A DNA stretch of 64,000 nt. It comes from Thermotoga profunda AZM34c06. GTDB lineage: Bacteria > Thermotogota > Thermotogae > Thermotogales > DSM-5069. This document shows positions 30,226 to 39,489 of this stretch, in pieces. The DNA lies in the NCBI RefSeq assembly GCF_000828675.1, contig NZ_AP014510.1:62001-126000 (forward strand), given 5' to 3'. A program made the position numbers and the translations under genes. Below the pieces are notes generated by a model, which saw only the letters and a list, made by a program, of their open reading frames with translations, was not told where the DNA came from and did no database searches. Numbering within the stretch: position 1 is the stretch's first letter; each line of letters starts with the position of its first letter.

Positions 30226-31410
30226 GTGAAATGGCTTATTACATTTTTGTTGGTAGAATGTTTTTTCTGCTTTGCAAATTTTGTGACAACTGCCAATGGA
30301 GAGTTTCTTTTAAATGGGATGAGATTTAGATTTCTCGGTACGAATTGTTATTATCTGCACTATTCGAGCGACGAAGTTATAGACGATTTACTCATTAGTG
30401 CATCGCAAATGAATCTTGAAGTTTTGAGAATATGGGGATTTCTCGATGGTGAATCCTATTGCAGATCCAAAAAAACCTATATGCATCCTTCTATTGGTGT
30501 TTTTGGCATACCTGAAACTGTCTCTGGAGTAAAAAATGGCTTTGAAAGACTTGATTATATTATCCAGAAAGCAAAAACCGTAGATATAAAGTTGATCATA
30601 GTCTTAGTGAATAATTGGGATGATTTTGGAGGTATGAACCAGTATGTGAACTGGTTCAATGAAAAACATCATGATGATTTTTACACAAACGAGAAGATCA
30701 AACAGGAATACAAAAAGTACATCGAATACCTTCTCAACAGAATAAATGTTTATACAAACATCGCTTATAAGGATGAACCAACGATTATGGCTTGGGAACT
30801 TGCCAACGAACCAAGATGTGAAACAGACAAAAGTGGTAGAACTCTGCTGAATTGGGTTAGGGAGATGAGCGAGTTCATAAAATCTATAGATCAAAATCAC
30901 CTTGTTGGTGTTGGTGATGAAGGATTTTTTAACAGCCATTCAAATTTTTATCCGTATAAAAATTTTGCATCGTGGACTTATTCGGGTTTTTCAGGTGTCG
31001 ATTGGGAGAGATTGTTGAGTATAGAATCAATAGATTTTGCGACTTTTCATCTTTATCCAACACACTGGCAAGTTCCAAACAATGAGATTGAACCGTGGGG
31101 TTTGAAATGGATAGAAGATCACATTAAAATGGCGAAGAGTTTTTCAAAACCTGTGATACTTGAAGAATTCGGTGTTCCCAAAACCGTGGAGAATAGATCC
31201 CAAATCTATGAACTCTGGCTCAAGAAGTTTTATGAGCTTGGTGGTGATGGAGCAATGTTTTGGATGTTGGCTGCAAAAGGTGAAGGTAGAGACAAAGATC
31301 TGAATGGTTATTTTCCAGATTACGATGGTTTTAGAGTACTGAATGACGATAGTTTAGAGGCAAAGATCTTCAGAAAAATTGCACAGGTAATCGGGAGGAA
31401 TGCCAATTGA
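30226..31410 (+). CDS. Secreted GH5 endo-beta-1,4-mannanase
   Basis: About 394 aa. A signal peptide (KWLITFLLVECFFCFANF) and a GH5 barrel with FLGTNCYYLHY, VLRIWGF, WELANEPRC (acid/base Glu near residue 195) and PVILEEFG (nucleophile Glu). The sequence style is that of GH5_7 mannanases such as the Thermotoga Man5 enzyme. GTG at 30226 is chosen over upstream TTG/GTG codons because of GGTGA before it. Confidence 0.85.
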   Translation: MKWLITFLLVECFFCFANFVTTANGEFLLNGMRFRFLGTNCYYLHYSSDEVIDDLLISASQMNLEVLRIWGFLDGESYCRSKKTYMHPSIGVFGIPETVSGVKNGFERLDYIIQKAKTVDIKLIIVLVNNWDDFGGMNQYVNWFNEKHHDDFYTNEKIKQEYKKYIEYLLNRINVYTNIAYKDEPTIMAWELANEPRCETDKSGRTLLNWVREMSEFIKSIDQNHLVGVGDEGFFNSHSNFYPYKNFASWTYSGFSGVDWERLLSIESIDFATFHLYPTHWQVPNNEIEPWGLKWIEDHIKMAKSFSKPVILEEFGVPKTVENRSQIYELWLKKFYELGGDGAMFWMLAAKGEGRDKDLNGYFPDYDGFRVLNDDSLEAKIFRKIAQVIGRNAN

Positions 31411-32390
31411 GTCTGACAGTCCTTCAGGAACCCATTGTAAATATTCCCTGGGAAGAAAGACCCAAAGGATGTACCAATATTCTGTGGAGGAGCACAAAAA
31501 ACCCAATCCTGGGTAGAAATCCTGTTGAAAAGGGCAGCCGAGTCTTCAACTCTGCTGTTACAACTTTTGAAACAGGATTTGTGGGAGTCTTCAGAATCGA
31601 TCACAAAAATGGAAGGCCTCAATTGCACGTTGGATTCAGTGAAGATGGTTTCAAATGGAAAGTTGAAGAAGAGGAGATAAATTGGATTACTGAATCTGGC
31701 GAACCGTTTCCAACCTTTTATGCATACGATCCAAGGCTTGTTAAGATCGAAGACACTTATTACATAACGTTTTGTACCGATGACCATGGTCCAACAATAG
31801 GTGTTGGGATGACAAGAGATTTTAAAACATTTATTCGATTGCCAAATGCCTTTGTGCCGTTTAACAGAAATGGTGTCTTGTTCCCAAGAAAGATTAAGGG
31901 TAAATATATCATGCTCAATAGACCAAGTGATATGGGTCATACACCTTTTGGCGACATCTTTTTAAGTGAAAGTTTTGACATGATTCATTGGGGGAATCAC
32001 AAATGGGTAATGGGAAGAAGCTCACAAAATTGGTGGGAAAATCTCAAGATTGGGACAGGTCCCGTTCCGATAGAAACCAATGAAGGATGGTTTTTGATAT
32101 ATCACGGCGTAACTCTTACTTGCAATGGTTATGTGTACAGTTTTGGTGGAGCTCTGTTGGATTTAGAGGAGCCCTCAAAGGTATTATACAGATGCAAAAA
32201 TTATTTAATGACACCGGAAGCAGAGTATGAAATCTGCGGTTTCGTACCGAATGTCGTCTTCCCTTGTGCACTACTTTGTGATTCATCCACAAATAGAATA
32301 TCAATCTACTATGGTGCGGCCGATACATATGTGGCGATCGCTTTTGGATATTTAGATGAAATTATCGATTATGTGAAGAAAAACCACTGA
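31407..32390 (+). CDS. GH130 beta-1,4-mannooligosaccharide phosphorylase
   Basis: 327 aa, no signal peptide, so it acts on imported oligosaccharides, releasing mannose 1-phosphate. Typical GH130 features: NPILGRNPVEKGSRVFNSA, FYAYDPRLVKIEDTYYITF (Asp of the active site) and GPVPIETNEGWFLIYHGV. TTG at 31407 overlaps the GH5 stop by 4 bases and follows GGGAGGAATGCCAA. The exact subgroup (mannobiose versus longer chains) is not certain. Confidence 0.85.
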   Translation: MSLTVLQEPIVNIPWEERPKGCTNILWRSTKNPILGRNPVEKGSRVFNSAVTTFETGFVGVFRIDHKNGRPQLHVGFSEDGFKWKVEEEEINWITESGEPFPTFYAYDPRLVKIEDTYYITFCTDDHGPTIGVGMTRDFKTFIRLPNAFVPFNRNGVLFPRKIKGKYIMLNRPSDMGHTPFGDIFLSESFDMIHWGNHKWVMGRSSQNWWENLKIGTGPVPIETNEGWFLIYHGVTLTCNGYVYSFGGALLDLEEPSKVLYRCKNYLMTPEAEYEICGFVPNVVFPCALLCDSSTNRISIYYGAADTYVAIAFGYLDEIIDYVKKNH

Positions 32391-32405
32391 AAGGGGGATG
32401 GTTGT

Positions 32406-34082
32406 ATGAGAAAATGGCTTGTCGTGGTCGTTGCTCTCATAGCAGTGGCGCTCTTTGCTGAGGTTTTCGAGAGAAACAAAACTGTGTACATCGGAGGAAG
32501 TCTCTGGGCACCTCCATCTAACTGGAATCCATTCACACCATGGAATGCAGTTGCGGGCACCATAGGATTAGTTTATGAAACACTCTTTTTGTACGATCCA
32601 TTGCAAGGTCGTTTTGAGCCATGGTTAGCCGAAAGCGGTGAATGGATTAATTCAAACACCTTTAGGGTCATACTCAGGAAAAATCTCACATGGCAAGATG
32701 GTAAACCACTAACAATTGATGATGTGATCTTCACTTTCGAACTTGGTAAGAAATTCTCTGGCATCAACTACAGCCCTATATGGAATTGGTTAGATCGTAT
32801 TGAAAAAGTTGATGGTACAACGATCGACTTTATTTTCTCCGATCCACGTTATCAAGAATGGGGGCAGCAACTGATCAGTATTGCGATAGTGCCAAAACAT
32901 GTCTGGGAAGGCAAGAGTGAGACAGATATTTTGCAGGGAGCCAATGAAAAGCCACTGGGTTCAGGTTGTTACTACGTTGAGAGTTGGGCTGATGATCGAA
33001 ATGTATTCAGAAAGAACGTGAACTGGTGGGGTACAAAGGTACTTGGTTTGAATCCAGCACCAGAGAGAGTTGTCGTACTCAGAGTTTTGAGTAACAATGT
33101 GGCTGTTGGAATGTTGATGAAAGGAGAACTCGACTGGAGTAACTTTTTCTTACCAGGTATCCCTGTGTTGCAAAAATCATATGGTATTCATACATGGTAT
33201 AAAGAACCACCATACATGCTTCCTGCGAATACAACCGGTATCTTTCTAAATGTTAGGAAATATCCTCTGAGCATAGTCGAATTCAGAAGAGCTATGGCAT
33301 ACGCGATAGATCCAAACAAAATAGTTGATAGAGCTTTTGAAAAGATGGTAACCAGTTCTAACCCAGTTGGTATCATGCCAATAGCTGGTTGGATGAAGTA
33401 TTATCCAAATGAAGTTGCAGAAAAATACGGTTTCAAATACGACCCGGAAAAAGCGAAAGCAATCTTAGATGAACTTGGCTTCAAGGATGTTAACAAAGAT
33501 GGTCTCAGGGAAGATCCACAAGGTAAAGCCTTTAAGTTAACGATTGAATGTCCGTATGGTTGGACAGACTGGATGGTCTCGATACAGTCGATAGCAGAAG
33601 ATCTGAGAAAAGTGGGTATCAATGTCGAGCCGGCATATCCTGATGCATCGAAATACAACGATGATCTGTATGGTGGAAAATTCGATATCATTCTCAATAA
33701 CTATGTCACAGGTGTGTCAAGTACGATCTGGTCTTATTTCAACGCAGTGTTCTATCCTGATGCAGTCGAATCTGAATATTCATACTCTGGAAACTTTGGT
33801 AAATATCATAATCCGGAAGTAGAGACATTGTTGGACGAACTCAACAGAACCCAGTCAACCGATGAAGCAAAGATGAAAAAACTCATCGCACAAATCTCTG
33901 AAATACTGTTGAAAGATCTCCCATTTATACCTTTGTGGTACAACGGTGCATGGTTCCAAGCCTCAGGTGATGTTTGGAGTAACTGGCCCGATGTTAACAA
34001 TCCTTATGCTTGGCCAATCGGTTGGGGTGGCCACTGGCAACTTGGAGGCGTCAAAGTCTTATTCAATATCAAAGCCAAATGA
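32406..34082 (+). CDS. ABC transporter substrate-binding protein, Opp/Dpp type (mannooligosaccharide)
   Basis: 558 aa. A signal peptide (MRKWLVVVVALIAVALFAE) and the SBP_bac_5 fold: PWNAVAGTIGLVYETLFLYD, LTWQDGKPLTIDDVIFTFE and AMAYAIDPNKIVDRAFEKM. In Thermotogales this dipeptide-type family often binds oligosaccharides, and the surrounding glycosidases point to manno- or cello-oligosaccharides. A GC-rich hairpin follows it. Confidence 0.88.
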   Translation: MRKWLVVVVALIAVALFAEVFERNKTVYIGGSLWAPPSNWNPFTPWNAVAGTIGLVYETLFLYDPLQGRFEPWLAESGEWINSNTFRVILRKNLTWQDGKPLTIDDVIFTFELGKKFSGINYSPIWNWLDRIEKVDGTTIDFIFSDPRYQEWGQQLISIAIVPKHVWEGKSETDILQGANEKPLGSGCYYVESWADDRNVFRKNVNWWGTKVLGLNPAPERVVVLRVLSNNVAVGMLMKGELDWSNFFLPGIPVLQKSYGIHTWYKEPPYMLPANTTGIFLNVRKYPLSIVEFRRAMAYAIDPNKIVDRAFEKMVTSSNPVGIMPIAGWMKYYPNEVAEKYGFKYDPEKAKAILDELGFKDVNKDGLREDPQGKAFKLTIECPYGWTDWMVSIQSIAEDLRKVGINVEPAYPDASKYNDDLYGGKFDIILNNYVTGVSSTIWSYFNAVFYPDAVESEYSYSGNFGKYHNPEVETLLDELNRTQSTDEAKMKKLIAQISEILLKDLPFIPLWYNGAWFQASGDVWSNWPDVNNPYAWPIGWGGHWQLGGVKVLFNIKAK

Positions 34083-34088
34083 GTTTTG

Positions 34089-34113
34089 CCCCGCCCACAA
34101 GGGCGGGGTTTGT
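34089..34113 (+). terminator. Intra-operon hairpin after the binding protein gene
   Basis: CCCCGCCC (34089-34096) pairs perfectly with GGGCGGGG (34101-34108) around ACAA, then TTTGTT. It probably lets the binding protein be made in excess over the permeases by partial termination or by protecting the upstream mRNA. Confidence 0.75.
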
Positions 34114-34126
34114 TGAGGTGATATTT

Positions 34127-35116
34127 CTGAAAAGATATCTTTTGAAAAAATTACTGATCTATATTCTAACGTTCTTTTTTGCTGCGACCATTAACTGGGC
34201 TATACCGAGATTCATGCCAGGTAACCCGATACATTTTTTGATATCAAGATTCGCAACTCTCCCTGAATCTGCAAAGGTATTGCAGAGTTATTTCACTCAA
34301 GCTTTTGGTTTAGATAGGCCGTTGATAGAACAATACATAAATTTCTGGAAGGCATTCTCGAAAGGTGATTTGGGAATAAGTATATATCTTTATCCGCAAC
34401 CAGTTTTAAAAGTAATACTCAGATCACTCCCATACACGATTCTGTTGCTTCTTCCAGCGATTATTGTGAGCTTTATAATAGGTAATAAATTTGGTGCCTT
34501 TGTTGCCAGAAAAAAACGTCTGGATAATATTGCACTACCGATTTTCTATACACTAACGGCTGCACCTTATTTCTGGTTTGGTATATTGCTTGCTTGGTTG
34601 TTCGGTGTCGTACTCAAAATATTTCCCATAGCAGGTGCATACAGTTTTGCAATGACACCATCGTTTAGTTGGCGTTTTGTATCGAATTATCTTTATCACT
34701 GGATTCTTCCATTCAGTAGTTTGGTTTTGGTAATGCTTGGTGGATGGGCAATAGGCATGAGAAATATGATCATCTATGAACTTGAGGCTAATTATTCAAG
34801 ATACATGGAAGCCTTAGGTGCATCTTCAAAGCTAATAAGACGCTATGCATATAGAAATGCAATACTGCCACAAGTCACAGGTCTTGCAATACAACTTGGT
34901 ACCGCCGTTGCTGGAACTTTGACAACTGAAATAGTTTTTTCATATCCAGGAATAGGTTATATTCTCATGCAAGGTATATTAAACCAAGATTATTTTCTCA
35001 TACAGGGATGTTTTCTGTTCATCATTCTCGGTGTTTTAATAGCCAATTTCATAGTGGACATACTCTATTTGATCATAGACCCAAGGATAAGAAAATCTTA
35101 CACGGGAGAGGTATGA
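34127..35116 (+). CDS. ABC transporter permease, DppB type
   Basis: 329 aa, six helices. The start motif LKRYLLKKLLIYILTFFFAA and the EAA-like loop MEALGASSKLIRRYAYRNAILPQ are typical of OppB/DppB. The start is unusual: CTG at 34127 lies 6 bases after GAGGTG and gives a normal N-terminus. The only standard codons nearby are a GTG inside that Shine-Dalgarno and a TTG five codons later. Confidence 0.9.
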   Translation: MKRYLLKKLLIYILTFFFAATINWAIPRFMPGNPIHFLISRFATLPESAKVLQSYFTQAFGLDRPLIEQYINFWKAFSKGDLGISIYLYPQPVLKVILRSLPYTILLLLPAIIVSFIIGNKFGAFVARKKRLDNIALPIFYTLTAAPYFWFGILLAWLFGVVLKIFPIAGAYSFAMTPSFSWRFVSNYLYHWILPFSSLVLVMLGGWAIGMRNMIIYELEANYSRYMEALGASSKLIRRYAYRNAILPQVTGLAIQLGTAVAGTLTTEIVFSYPGIGYILMQGILNQDYFLIQGCFLFIILGVLIANFIVDILYLIIDPRIRKSYTGEV

Positions 35117-35117
35117 G

Positions 35118-35963
35118 ATGAGTTTAAAAGAGTTTATCTATTTCTTTCTTCGCAACAAGAAAGTCATAACAGCTTTGTGTATCCTTGGTTTTCTAACTAT
35201 TATCTCGATCTTTGGCCCATTGCTAACACCATATAGTCCTATTGAATTTGTGGGCATGCCTTATCAATCACCCAATAAACAACACTGGCTTGGCACGAAT
35301 ACCTTTGGCCAAGATCTTTTTACACAGACTGTTTATGGTTTAAGGAGTTCACTTTTAGTAGGTCTTCTTGGTGGTGGTTTGGCGACAGTTGTTGGACTTA
35401 TTGTGGGTTTTATGGCTGGTTACAAAGGTGGATGGTTTGATGAATTTTTGATGATGCTGACAAATATTTTAATGGTTATTCCAACTTTGGCATTACTCAT
35501 AATCATAGCAGCATATCTTCCTTACAGAGGAGTTTTCATACAAAGCGTGATAATAGGATTAACTGCTTGGCCATGGACCGCACGAGCAGTTAGAGCACAA
35601 ACATTGTCTCTAAAGACTCGCGAATTTGTTGATCTTGCCAGAATTACAGCTACAAAACCTTTGAAAATAATCTTTTATGAAATAATGCCTAATATGATGT
35701 CTTATGTTTTTATGGTTTTCATTCTCCAATTTGGTGGTGCGATACTTGCTGCGACTGGATTGGATTTCATAGGTCTTGGGCCAACAAGGGGTACTTCACT
35801 TGGTATTATGTTGCAACAGGCAACTTTGTGGAATGCGATCCAGCTTGGTATGTGGTGGTGGGCGATAACACCAGGAGCACTGATTACTCTCATTGTCGCA
35901 ACTCTCTATATTATGAACACAGGATTAGATGAAGTTTTCAATCCAAGATTGAGGGAGATGTAG
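35118..35963 (+). CDS. ABC transporter permease, DppC type
   Basis: 281 aa. N-terminal helix followed by the OppC-type HWLGTNTFGQDLFTQTVYGL and the EAA loop DLARITATKPLKIIFYEIMPN. Partner of the upstream permease; one base separates the genes. Start preceded by GGGAGAGGTATGAG. Confidence 0.92.
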   Translation: MSLKEFIYFFLRNKKVITALCILGFLTIISIFGPLLTPYSPIEFVGMPYQSPNKQHWLGTNTFGQDLFTQTVYGLRSSLLVGLLGGGLATVVGLIVGFMAGYKGGWFDEFLMMLTNILMVIPTLALLIIIAAYLPYRGVFIQSVIIGLTAWPWTARAVRAQTLSLKTREFVDLARITATKPLKIIFYEIMPNMMSYVFMVFILQFGGAILAATGLDFIGLGPTRGTSLGIMLQQATLWNAIQLGMWWWAITPGALITLIVATLYIMNTGLDEVFNPRLREM

Positions 35964-35969
35964 TTACTT

Positions 35970-36935
35970 ATGGATATTCTCTCTGTGAAAAATCTAAAAC
36001 TTTATTATAGAACGCTTTATGGTTTGGCGAAAGCCGTAGATGATGTCTCTTTTACGGTGAAAGACAATGAAATATTAGGTATCGCTGGAGAATCAGGGTG
36101 TGGAAAGACCACGCTCGGTTTAGGGTTAGTGTTGCGCAAACCGCCATTGATATGGTCTGGTGGAGAAGCCCTCATAGAGAATATTAATTTGATGAGACTC
36201 GATGAAAAATCGATGAGAAAGTTGAGATATGAAAAGATCTCCATAATTCCTCAATATGCAATGGATGCATTGAATCCTACAAAGAGGATCGAACAGATAA
36301 TCGAAGATCTACTCAAAGAACACGGACAAAGATTGGATCAGAAATGGGAAATGCTTTTAGAGAAATTATCGTTGGTGAATTTGAGTAAAAAAGTTCTAAA
36401 GATGTATCCAATAGAGCTTTCGGGTGGTATGCGCCAAAGACTGGTGATGGTTATATCGACTTTGTTGAACCCCAAAGTTCTAATAGCCGACGAGATAACA
36501 TCGGCATTGGATGTGAGTACACAAAAAGCCGTAGTCCAAACTTTGTATGAGATGAAAGAAAAAAGATTCATGGCCTCTTTGATTTTCATCACTCACGATC
36601 TGTCCTTGCTTTATCAGATAGCCGATAGAATCATGATCATGTATGCAGGTAAGATTGCAGAGATAAGTAATACAGAAGAAATCATAAATAATCCTCTACA
36701 TCCTTACACGAAGGCACTCATAGCTTCTTTACCAAAAATAGGTATCAGATACGGTGAAGCAAAGTTGAAGGGTATACACGGTTATCCTCCCAATCTTTTG
36801 AATGTAGGTAATGCCTGTAGATTTAAAGAAAGATGTCCAATGGCGTTTTCAAAATGCGAAGAAGATCCTCCTGTTTTCAAGATTGATGAAAAAGAGGTCG
36901 CCTGCTGGCTCTACGAAGAAGGTGGTATGGATTGA
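35970..36935 (+). CDS. ABC transporter ATPase, OppD/DppD type
   Basis: 321 aa. Walker A GESGCGKTT, signature ELSGGMRQRLVMVI, Walker B VLIADEITSALD, switch His in ITHDLS, and a C-terminal oligopeptide-type Cys-rich segment (CRFKERCPMAFSKCEEDP) that may bind an iron-sulfur cluster. Powers uptake with the next ATPase. Confidence 0.93.
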   Translation: MDILSVKNLKLYYRTLYGLAKAVDDVSFTVKDNEILGIAGESGCGKTTLGLGLVLRKPPLIWSGGEALIENINLMRLDEKSMRKLRYEKISIIPQYAMDALNPTKRIEQIIEDLLKEHGQRLDQKWEMLLEKLSLVNLSKKVLKMYPIELSGGMRQRLVMVISTLLNPKVLIADEITSALDVSTQKAVVQTLYEMKEKRFMASLIFITHDLSLLYQIADRIMIMYAGKIAEISNTEEIINNPLHPYTKALIASLPKIGIRYGEAKLKGIHGYPPNLLNVGNACRFKERCPMAFSKCEEDPPVFKIDEKEVACWLYEEGGMD

Positions 36936-37936
36936 AATTGTTGTCATTGATCGATTTAGTAAAAGAGTTTCCACTTGGAATTCTCGGCAGAGAAAAGATC
37001 ACGGCAGTTGATCATGTCTCTTTTGATATCTATGAAGGAACAATATTTGCCTTGATAGGTGAAAGTGGTAGCGGTAAAACCACCATCGGTAAACTCATCC
37101 TTGGGCTTTTAAGACCTACAGCGGGTGAGATTATTTTCAAGGGTCAGAATATTTCAGAATCCATTAAGGATCGAAGAGATTATTATAAAGAGATCCAGGG
37201 TATCTTTCAGGATCCTTTTGCATCTTTCAATCCAATATACAAAATTGATAGGGTTTTTTATTCGGTTTTCACCCAATTTTTCCCGCACATGAAGACCCAT
37301 GAAAGGTTGGAAAAAATCAAAGAAGTGTTAATAGCAGTTGGCTTAAATCCAGAACAAATCCTTGGTAAATATCCCCATCAACTCAGTGGCGGGCAACTTC
37401 AACGAATACTTATTTCAAGAGTGCTTCTGATAAAACCAAAATTATTGATCGCCGATGAAATTATAAGCATGCTGGATGCAAGTACCAGGATCGATGTTTT
37501 AAATCTTTTGGCCAAACTCCGCGATGAAGAGAGAATGTCTGTCTTGTTCATCACCCATGACTTGTCGTTAGCTTACTATATCAGCGACTATGCTCTCATC
37601 ATGTACAAAGGGAATATTGTTGAAGCTGGTAGTACTCAAAAGGTCTTCCACAATCCACAACACCCATATACTCAGATGCTTTTGGAATCTGTGCCAGAGG
37701 TAAGTAAAAGATGGGATATGCACAGTAGATCTTTTGTGGATATGACAGAAAGCATTACCAATGGATGTAAATATTACTCGAGATGTTCAAAAAGAGAAAA
37801 ACAATGTGAAAGTTCAAGACCTTCAGTCGTTCAATTGGAACAAGATCATTGGGTTATGTGTCATCGTATAGAAGATACCAAATTAATAGAACAAGGAGGC
37901 AAAATAGATGCTCTTGACAAAATTGAGAGAAGGTGA
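36932..37936 (+). CDS. ABC transporter ATPase, OppF/DppF type
   Basis: 334 aa. Walker A GESGSGKTTIGK, signature QLSGGQLQRILISR, Walker B LLIADEIISMLD, ITHDLS, and the Cys-rich CKYYSRCSKREKQCE tail. The TTG start overlaps the previous stop by 4 bases; its 3' end overlaps the alpha-galactosidase gene by 29 bases. Confidence 0.92.
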   Translation: MKLLSLIDLVKEFPLGILGREKITAVDHVSFDIYEGTIFALIGESGSGKTTIGKLILGLLRPTAGEIIFKGQNISESIKDRRDYYKEIQGIFQDPFASFNPIYKIDRVFYSVFTQFFPHMKTHERLEKIKEVLIAVGLNPEQILGKYPHQLSGGQLQRILISRVLLIKPKLLIADEIISMLDASTRIDVLNLLAKLRDEERMSVLFITHDLSLAYYISDYALIMYKGNIVEAGSTQKVFHNPQHPYTQMLLESVPEVSKRWDMHSRSFVDMTESITNGCKYYSRCSKREKQCESSRPSVVQLEQDHWVMCHRIEDTKLIEQGGKIDALDKIERR

Positions 37937-39476
37937 GTTTTCTTTTCAGCGAAAGAATTTTGATATCAATTTGAAGATCCAGCGAATTTCAAAAGGTTGG
38001 AAGATATCTGGTAAGGTGAAAGGAAGACCTGAAAGATTAGATTTATTGGCACTTCCAGTTGCAAATAAATTTCTGTTGAACAACTGGCAATCATGGGGTC
38101 CATGCAGAGTGATTTTCAAGGATCAATTTGTACCATTGCAAATAGATGAAAATTGGAAATACAGTGCTTCATTGTTTCCAGAACTTCTCAAAAAGAAGTT
38201 TGTCAGCGATTATTTCTTAGCGAGTGACCAAAACGTTTGTGGTTTTCTCGGCTCATTGAAAGGGCATGGCTTTTTCACAATTGAAGATGAGCAGGTAGTT
38301 GCTCATTTAGAATACTTCAATCGTACCTTTGATGATTTTGTTGAACTTGAACCCCTTGTGATTCTCGAAGGCGCCGATACTTCTGCTTTACTTGAAGAAT
38401 ACGGTGATATGGTGAAGATCTATAACAATATAATCCTTAAGAACTTTAACAGCGTGGGCTGGTGCAGTTGGTATCATTATTTTCTTGATTTGAATTGGGA
38501 AGAGATTTTGAAAAATGCCATGAAAGCAAAACAGTTTGGATTAAATGTCTTTCAGATCGATGATGGGTACGAAAAAGATATAGGCGACTGGTTACAGACC
38601 AAAGAAGGCTTCCCGCCCTTGGAAGAAGTGGCCAAAACACTGAAGAATATGGGTTTCACCGTCGGTATATGGCTTGCTCCATTTAGTGCTTCGGAGACAT
38701 CAAATTTGTTTATGGAACATCCAAATTGGATGGTGAGTGATAATAAAGAGCCAAAAGTAGCTTACAAGAATTGGAACAAAAAAATCTATGCACTCGATCT
38801 TACTAAGAATGAAGTGAAGCAATGGTTGCATGAGATATTTTTCAAGCTCAGGCAAATTGGTTTTGAATATTTCAAAATAGATTTTCTTTTCGCTGGTGCT
38901 ATACCTGGTCGGAGAGAGAATGCAGTTACACCAGTTGAAGCTTTAAGAGATGGTTTAAAGGTTATAAGAAAAGCAATTGGGGATGCTTTCTTACTTGGTT
39001 GTGGGAGTCCTTTACTTGCGGCTGCTGGTTTTGTGGATGCCATGAGAATCGGACCAGATACGACACCATATTGGGGCGATGATATACCTGATTTAGCCAT
39101 TCCCGCAGCAAAATGGGCTTTAAGAAATACTATTACAAGATATTTCATGCACAAGAGATTTTGGATAAATGACCCAGATTGTTTACTACTGAGAAATCAA
39201 AAAACAGCCCTCACTTTGCAGGAGAGGCAACTTTACGCTTTTACCTGCGGTGTACTGGATAACATGGTTGTACTCAGTGATGATCTCACTCTCGTCGATG
39301 AAACAGCCAAAGAAATCCTGCAAAAAACTCTGCTTTTGAGTGGTGGTAGTCCAAAGGTAATCGATATTCTCAATGAGCAACTGAAATACACTATTATTTC
39401 GAGAAAAAAAGTTGGTGATATAAAGCTGCATGTAGATTTAATCAACAAATATTTTTTCCTGGAAGGTTTTTGCTGA
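37908..39476 (+). CDS. galA: GH36 alpha-galactosidase
   Basis: 522 aa, cytoplasmic. Removes alpha-1,6-galactose side chains from galactomannan or raffinose-type sugars. NNWQSWGPC, VGWCSWYHYFLDLNWEEI, NVFQIDDGYEKDIGDW, YFKIDFLFAG (nucleophile Asp) and DAMRIGPDTTPYWGD (acid/base Asp) match the Thermotoga GalA type. ATG at 37908 follows CAAGGAGGCAAAATAG, so the 29-base overlap with the ATPase is real. Confidence 0.92.
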   Translation: MLLTKLREGEFSFQRKNFDINLKIQRISKGWKISGKVKGRPERLDLLALPVANKFLLNNWQSWGPCRVIFKDQFVPLQIDENWKYSASLFPELLKKKFVSDYFLASDQNVCGFLGSLKGHGFFTIEDEQVVAHLEYFNRTFDDFVELEPLVILEGADTSALLEEYGDMVKIYNNIILKNFNSVGWCSWYHYFLDLNWEEILKNAMKAKQFGLNVFQIDDGYEKDIGDWLQTKEGFPPLEEVAKTLKNMGFTVGIWLAPFSASETSNLFMEHPNWMVSDNKEPKVAYKNWNKKIYALDLTKNEVKQWLHEIFFKLRQIGFEYFKIDFLFAGAIPGRRENAVTPVEALRDGLKVIRKAIGDAFLLGCGSPLLAAAGFVDAMRIGPDTTPYWGDDIPDLAIPAAKWALRNTITRYFMHKRFWINDPDCLLLRNQKTALTLQERQLYAFTCGVLDNMVVLSDDLTLVDETAKEILQKTLLLSGGSPKVIDILNEQLKYTIISRKKVGDIKLHVDLINKYFFLEGFC

Positions 39477-39489
39477 AGGAGGTAGGTAT

